From the NCBI GenBank assembly GCA_050012495.1, contig JBEKHB010000011.1:1-64000 (forward strand): a stretch of DNA of 64,000 nucleotides, given 5' to 3'. The notes under the pieces were generated by a model. That model had not been told where the DNA came from, did not search any database, and saw only the letters and a list, made by a program, of their open reading frames with translations. The translations under genes were made by a program, and so were the position numbers. Below are positions 59,946 to 64,000 of the stretch, one piece after another (the first letter of the stretch is position 1; every line of letters begins with the position of its first letter). This stretch comes from BOG-1155 sp050012495. Its GTDB lineage: Bacteria; Desulfobacterota; Syntrophorhabdia; Syntrophorhabdales; WCHB1-27.

Positions 59946-61471
59946 TGGAATCCCTCGCATCCCGTGAAGAAAAGCTGGCGCCTGTCCCCAACCGTATAGC
60001 CAGGATACACCACTCGTTCTTCCAGAAGAACGGCGTCGTACCCCTTGGCGTAAAGGGTGATCCCCCAACCCTCGTCGTGGTGATCAACCAGGATGAAAAC
60101 CCGTCGCGTTCGGATATACTGTCCATTTTCGTGAATATGCCCCTCGAAAAGAAGCGCCTGCCGAAAGGGGAGTTCCTCGAATACCTGAACGCGTTCAAGG
60201 AAGAACAGGGAAGGGAGGTGGTGATAGGCGTCGTTGAGGACCTGGGCGAGAGCACGCTCACGGAGATCGCCCAGGAAATACCGAGCGGGCACGACCTCCT
60301 TGACGATGCGGCAAACGAGCCGCCCATTATAAAGCTGGTCAACCTCCTCTTTTCCATCGCCGTAAAGGACAGGGCAAGCGATATCCACATCCAGCCTCTC
60401 GAAAGAGACCTGCGGGTGCGCTACAGGATCGACGGCCTCCTCTATGACACCTATACCCCGCCAAAGCGGGCGCAGAACGCGATCGTCTCCAGGATAAAGG
60501 TTATGGCCGGTCTCGACGTGGCGGAGAAGAGGCTCCCTCAGGACGGGAGGATCAAGGTGCGGGCCAGCGACAAGGATATAGATGTGAGGGTTTCGATCAT
60601 ACCTTCGGCCTACGGCGAGCAGGTGGTCATGAGGCTCCTCGACCGGGGCGGGGCGCTGATAAGCCTCGACTCCGTGGGGATGAACCCGGACCTCGAAAAG
60701 GGGATAATCTCCCTTATCACCAGACCCCAGGGGGTCTTCCTCGTGACCGGCCCCACCGGCTCAGGCAAGACCACCACGCTTTACGCCGTGCTCCAGTACA
60801 TCAACACACCGGAAAAGAACATATTGACCGTGGAGGACCCGGTGGAGTATATCCTGGACGGCATCGGCCAGATACAGGTCAACCCGAAGATCCAGCTCGA
60901 TTTTGCCAGGGCCCTCCGGTCGTTTTTGCGACAGGACCCTGATGTGATCATGGTGGGAGAGGTGCGTGACGAGGAGACGGCGAGGATCGCCGTACAGGCG
61001 GCCCTCACCGGCCATCTGGTCTTTTCGACCCTCCACACGAATGATTCGGCAAGCGCACTTACAAGGCTCATCGATATGGGCATAGAGCCTTACCTGCTCA
61101 CGTCCTCCGTGACTGCCATCCTCGCGCAGCGTCTTGCCCGCAGGATATGCCCCCACTGCAGGGAGGTTTACGAGCCTCCCGAGTTCGAGAGGCAGCTCCT
61201 GCAGGACTACGCGGGCGCACCACACGTGGTCTATAAAGGGAAAGGCTGCCCCGAGTGTCTCAACACCGGCTACCTGGGAAGGATCGGCGTCTTCGAGCTT
61301 CTCACGATGACCAGCAAAATAAGACAGATGGTCCAGGGAAAAGCGTCTTCGGAGGAGATAAAGGCCGAGGCGGTAAAGGAAGGAATGGTGACCCTGCGGC
61401 AGGACGGCATCAACAGGGTCCTGGCGGGAGACACCACGGTGTCCGAAATCGTCCGGGTCACCATAGAATGA
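59945..61471 (+). CDS. gspE: Type II secretion ATPase GspE
   Basis: 508 residues (TAATG overlap with gspD). An N-terminal domain to about 120, then the CTE: RASDIHIQPLERDLRVRYRI, Walker A GPTGSGKTTT, Asp box VEDPVEYILDGIGQIQVN, Walker B DPDVIMVGEVRDEETA and His box GHLVFSTLHTNDSASALTRL. The zinc-binding four-Cys motif (CPHC and CPEC) is present near 400-440. It powers pseudopilus assembly through GspL. Confidence 0.96.
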   Translation: MESLASREEKLAPVPNRIARIHHSFFQKNGVVPLGVKGDPPTLVVVINQDENPSRSDILSIFVNMPLEKKRLPKGEFLEYLNAFKEEQGREVVIGVVEDLGESTLTEIAQEIPSGHDLLDDAANEPPIIKLVNLLFSIAVKDRASDIHIQPLERDLRVRYRIDGLLYDTYTPPKRAQNAIVSRIKVMAGLDVAEKRLPQDGRIKVRASDKDIDVRVSIIPSAYGEQVVMRLLDRGGALISLDSVGMNPDLEKGIISLITRPQGVFLVTGPTGSGKTTTLYAVLQYINTPEKNILTVEDPVEYILDGIGQIQVNPKIQLDFARALRSFLRQDPDVIMVGEVRDEETARIAVQAALTGHLVFSTLHTNDSASALTRLIDMGIEPYLLTSSVTAILAQRLARRICPHCREVYEPPEFERQLLQDYAGAPHVVYKGKGCPECLNTGYLGRIGVFELLTMTSKIRQMVQGKASSEEIKAEAVKEGMVTLRQDGINRVLAGDTTVSEIVRVTIE

Positions 61472-61529
61472 CAAAAAGGCCCGTTCTACGAGGAAGGGGT
61501 GGAGCGCAGACCGGGAATAGAGGAACGAT

Positions 61530-62741
61530 ATGAATTTCAGGTACTACGCAATAGGAAAGACGGGAAAACCCGAACACGGCCACATAGAGGCGGACGGGGA
61601 GGCAACCGCCAAAAACGAAGTAAGGAACAGGGGGCTCTATCTGGTCTCGCTCAAAGAGACAGCAACACAGAGGGAAAAGAGGACCTTGTTCTTTTCCTTC
61701 GGCATAAAACAGAGATTGCCCATACAATTGGCGCGGCAGCTCGCTTCCCTCCTCAAGGGCGGCGTGCCTCTTTTCCAGGCCCTTACCATTATCGCAAACC
61801 AGCTCGAAGGAGCGAGGGAAAAGGAGATAGTCGGCTATCTGCGCGACGAGGTAAAAGGCGGCGCCCCGCTCTCGGAGGCGCTCAAAGCCTACCCTGAGAT
61901 ATTCGACAACCTCTTCGTGTATTCGGTGTCGGCGGGCGAGAAGACGGGCGCCCTCGATTCGATCCTCAAGTATCAGGCGGACCTGCTTGAGAGCCGCGCG
62001 AACGTGAAAGGAAAGATCAAGGCAGCCTTAGTCTACCCCGCTATTATGTGCGTAGTGGGAACAGGCGTTCTCCTCTTCCTTATCGGCTACGTGGTCCCCA
62101 TGGTCACCAAAATCTTTGACCGGATGAACCAACAACTGCCCATGCCGACCCAGGTGCTCATGGCCATCACGAATTTCGTGAACAGCTATCTCTTTATCTT
62201 CGCCATCTCTCTCGGGCTCGCCATTTTTGGTTTTTCCCGGTGGGTCAAAAGCAACCGGAAGGGCAGACAGTTCTGGGATGGATTTGTCCTGCGGTCTCCC
62301 CTGTTCGGGAGCCTCTACCGGATGGTCCTGATCAGCAGGTTTGCCAAGATCATGGGAACTTTATTGAAGAGCGGCGTCCACATGCTCCAGTCCCTTGTGG
62401 TGGTGAGCTCGACCATGAAAAACAGCATCGTATCCGATGCCGTCATGAATATGTCCAGGATGGTCGAGCGCGGCGCCGACCTCTCGATAGCCCTGAGGGA
62501 AACACCGATTTTTCCATCCTACGTCGCGGATATGGTCTCCGTGGGAGAGTCGAGCGGAAATCTGGAGGAAATGCTCGCAAGCGTCTCAGAGTATTATGAG
62601 ACAAACGCCAATCAGAAGATAGCCGCTTTTACCTCTATGGTGGAGCCGCTCATTATAGTCATTCTTGGGGCGGTCATAGCCTTTATCCTCGTCTCGATAA
62701 TGCTGCCGCTCTTCGAGATGAACAAGGTGCTCGTCCGATGA
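61530..62741 (+). CDS. gspF: Type II secretion inner-membrane platform protein GspF
   Basis: 403 residues. Two homologous cytoplasmic domains each followed by membrane helices: LARQLASLLKGGVPLFQALT with YPAIMCVVGTGVLLFLIGYV, and FAKIMGTLLKSGVHMLQSLV with the final helix IIVILGAVIAFILVSIMLPL. The pattern with ALVYPAIM and SVGESSGNLEEML is standard GspF. It converts GspE motion into pseudopilin insertion. It follows gspE after 58 bases. Confidence 0.95.
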   Translation: MNFRYYAIGKTGKPEHGHIEADGEATAKNEVRNRGLYLVSLKETATQREKRTLFFSFGIKQRLPIQLARQLASLLKGGVPLFQALTIIANQLEGAREKEIVGYLRDEVKGGAPLSEALKAYPEIFDNLFVYSVSAGEKTGALDSILKYQADLLESRANVKGKIKAALVYPAIMCVVGTGVLLFLIGYVVPMVTKIFDRMNQQLPMPTQVLMAITNFVNSYLFIFAISLGLAIFGFSRWVKSNRKGRQFWDGFVLRSPLFGSLYRMVLISRFAKIMGTLLKSGVHMLQSLVVVSSTMKNSIVSDAVMNMSRMVERGADLSIALRETPIFPSYVADMVSVGESSGNLEEMLASVSEYYETNANQKIAAFTSMVEPLIIVILGAVIAFILVSIMLPLFEMNKVLVR

Positions 62742-62758
62742 TAGGGCAAGGAGGAACC

Positions 62759-63217
62759 ATGCTGCGCAAAAGAGACCACAGTAACAGGAAGGGTTTTACC
62801 CTCATCGAGTTGATGATTGTTATCGTTATCATAGGCATTCTTGCCACACTCCTCATTCCGAGGATCATGGAAAGACCCGAGGAGGCCCGAAGAGTCAAGG
62901 GCAAGATGGATATCAAGGCCATCGAGAGCGCGCTCAAGCTCTATAAGATCGACAACGGGTCCTATCCGACCACGGAGCAGGGTCTTATCGCCCTTCTCAA
63001 GAAGCCCGAAGCAACACCGATCCCGAAAAAGTGGCGTGAGGGCGGGTACCTGGACGGCACCGCCGTTCCGAAAGACCCCTGGGGCAACCCTTACTACTAT
63101 GTCTCTCCCACAGCCGACGGGCAGGATTACGAGATCGTAAGCTACGGCTCAGACGGGGAGTTGGGCGGGACAGGTAAAAATGCGGACATTTCCAGTACCG
63201 ACCTCACGAAGGATTAA
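62759..63217 (+). CDS. gspG: Type II secretion major pseudopilin GspG
   Basis: 152 residues from the ATG at 62759 with AAGGAGG before it; an ATG at 62738 overlapping the gspF stop is the alternative. Leader MLRKRDHSNRKG, mature start FTLIELMIVIVIIGILATLL with Glu5. GspG C-terminal features: NGSYPTTEQGLIALLKKPE, VPKDPWGNPYYYVSPTADGQ, DYEIVSYGSDGELGGTG (calcium-site loop) and ADISS. It builds the pseudopilus shaft. Confidence 0.96.
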   Translation: MLRKRDHSNRKGFTLIELMIVIVIIGILATLLIPRIMERPEEARRVKGKMDIKAIESALKLYKIDNGSYPTTEQGLIALLKKPEATPIPKKWREGGYLDGTAVPKDPWGNPYYYVSPTADGQDYEIVSYGSDGELGGTGKNADISSTDLTKD

Positions 63218-63710
63218 GGGATTTACCCTTGTTGAGCTGCTTATCGTAATCCTGCTCATCTCCATATTTATCACCTTCGCTTCCGTGAACTGGAATGTCG
63301 CCACAAAAAAAGGGAAGGAAGCGCTGCTGGAGGATTTTTCGATCAACATCGCCGTGATCCGGGAAGATGCAATCTCCCACTACGAAAACAGGGCGATCGA
63401 ATTTGACGTCTCGAAGGGCGAGGCGCGTGTGGGAAGGCTGGATGTAAAGGACGGATTTGTAGAAACAGGCCTCCTGCACCTACCGGAGGATTACCGGATT
63501 AAAGACGTTGTCATCAATGGAGAGGTCTTTCCGCAGGGGAAATGTTACATGACCTTCCACGCGAGCGGGATGGTGGACAGGACTCTGGTCCATCTTGAAG
63601 GAAGCTCGGAATACTATTCGCTGCTCACAAACCCTTTGACGGCACAGGTTACGGGCAAAGATGGCTACATCGAGGAAATATCGCTCAAGGGAAGGAACAA
63701 CCCTTCTTGA
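63180..63710 (+). CDS. gspH: Type II secretion minor pseudopilin GspH
   Basis: 176 residues; ATG at 63180 lies 38 bases inside gspG. Leader MRTFPVPTSRRIKG, then FTLVELLIVILLISIFITFA with Glu5. The rest is a beta-rich pseudopilin head (AIEFDVSKGEARVG, LPEDYRIKDVVING, KCYMTFHASGMVDRTLVHLE). In position it is GspH; sequence identity to other GspH is likely low, as usual. Confidence 0.82.
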   Translation: MRTFPVPTSRRIKGFTLVELLIVILLISIFITFASVNWNVATKKGKEALLEDFSINIAVIREDAISHYENRAIEFDVSKGEARVGRLDVKDGFVETGLLHLPEDYRIKDVVINGEVFPQGKCYMTFHASGMVDRTLVHLEGSSEYYSLLTNPLTAQVTGKDGYIEEISLKGRNNPS

Positions 63711-64000
63711 GGTAATGGTTGCGTTAGCAATCGCTTCCATTGCCCTTGTCTCCTTTATCACGCTGGTTATCACTTCCATGGATCTGGAAGATCATGCGAG
63801 GAAGGTTACCGACGCGACCCTCGCGGCCGACGATAAATTGAAAGAAGTCGAGAGAACGGGTTTCCCTGATGTAGGAAAAACCGAGGGTCTCATAGACGAA
63901 CAGGACCCTGACGGCTTCTCCTACGTGATGGTGGTCACCGAGACGTCTATCGATCAGGTCAGGCAAATCGATATCGAGGTCTTCTGGGAAAAGAAGAAAC
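63661..64000 (+). CDS. gspI: Type II secretion minor pseudopilin GspI (partial, runs off the window)
   Basis: ATG at 63661, 50 bases inside gspH; 113 codons are visible. Leader MATSRKYRSREG, then TTLLEVMVALAIASIALVSF: Glu5 is present, but residue +1 is Thr instead of the usual Phe or Met. The head begins DLEDHARKVTDATLAADDKL, as in GspI. GspI, J and K form the pseudopilus tip; J and K are at the front of this operon. Confidence 0.88.
   Translation, partial: MATSRKYRSREGTTLLEVMVALAIASIALVSFITLVITSMDLEDHARKVTDATLAADDKLKEVERTGFPDVGKTEGLIDEQDPDGFSYVMVVTETSIDQVRQIDIEVFWEKKK

Overview
The window looks like a strictly anaerobic, aromatic-degrading bacterium of the Syntrophorhabdus / Desulfobacterota type. 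That is an inference from content: phenylphosphate synthase and carboxylase genes, a molybdopterin transhydroxylase, a UbiD/UbiX (prenyl-FMN) operon, sigma-54 activators and a type II secretion operon. Most of the sequence is G+C rich; the phenylphosphate synthase genes are clearly poorer in G+C.

Layout. 1-4 kb: end of a 2-oxo acid (possibly acetoin) dehydrogenase operon (E1 beta end, E2), a short-chain dehydrogenase and a lactate-permease-type transporter facing them, then tRNA-Arg(TCT). 4.3-7.2 kb: gene-poor accessory stretch with a VapBC-type module whose toxin is frameshifted, an inverted 29-base repeat pair around it, and a DUF4160 remnant next to DUF2442. 7.2-18.9 kb: NAD-dependent epimerase/reductase, GAF-sigma54 activator, nicotinate phosphoribosyltransferase, RHH-PilZ protein, a MacB/FtsX-type ABC exporter with an AttH-like lipoprotein-pathway protein, a response regulator and an iron-sulfur flavoprotein.

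19.0-46.8 kb is a nearly continuous minus-strand aromatic-degradation island. Its 3' half (19.0-32.2 kb) carries a two-subunit transhydroxylase resembling pyrogallol-phloroglucinol transhydroxylase (four active-site residues keep exact spacing), a five-gene Liv-type uptake system, and BKACE, 3-hydroxyacyl-CoA-dehydrogenase-like, SDR, cupin and cyclase-family genes. These families match the phloroglucinol route (reductase, dihydrophloroglucinol hydrolase, hydroxy-oxohexanoate dehydrogenase, triacetate lyase). A PAS-sigma54 activator sits just upstream. Its 5' half (36.2-46.8 kb) is a phenol module: phenylphosphate synthase (PpsA, PpsB), phenylphosphate carboxylase (PpcA, B, C, D), an extra HAD protein, a third UbiD, UbiX, and an archaeal-type CTP-dependent riboflavin kinase probably feeding FMN to UbiX. 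A divergent LysR gene has a 15-base palindrome at its start, and a near-identical palindrome lies upstream of the synthase operon.

47.9-51.5 kb: SDR, a histidine kinase/response regulator pair (regulator paralogous to the one at 17.6 kb), an RRM RNA-binding protein and a sparse intergenic region. 51.5-64.0 kb: DUF192 protein followed by a type II secretion operon in the order J-K-L-M-N-C-D-E-F-G-H-I, truncated in gspI by the window end.

Scattered through the window is a small hairpin element. At 12.2 kb and 55.8 kb it is flanked by 33-34 base direct duplications of gene ends, with compensatory changes in the hairpin; a partial copy lies at 56.9 kb.
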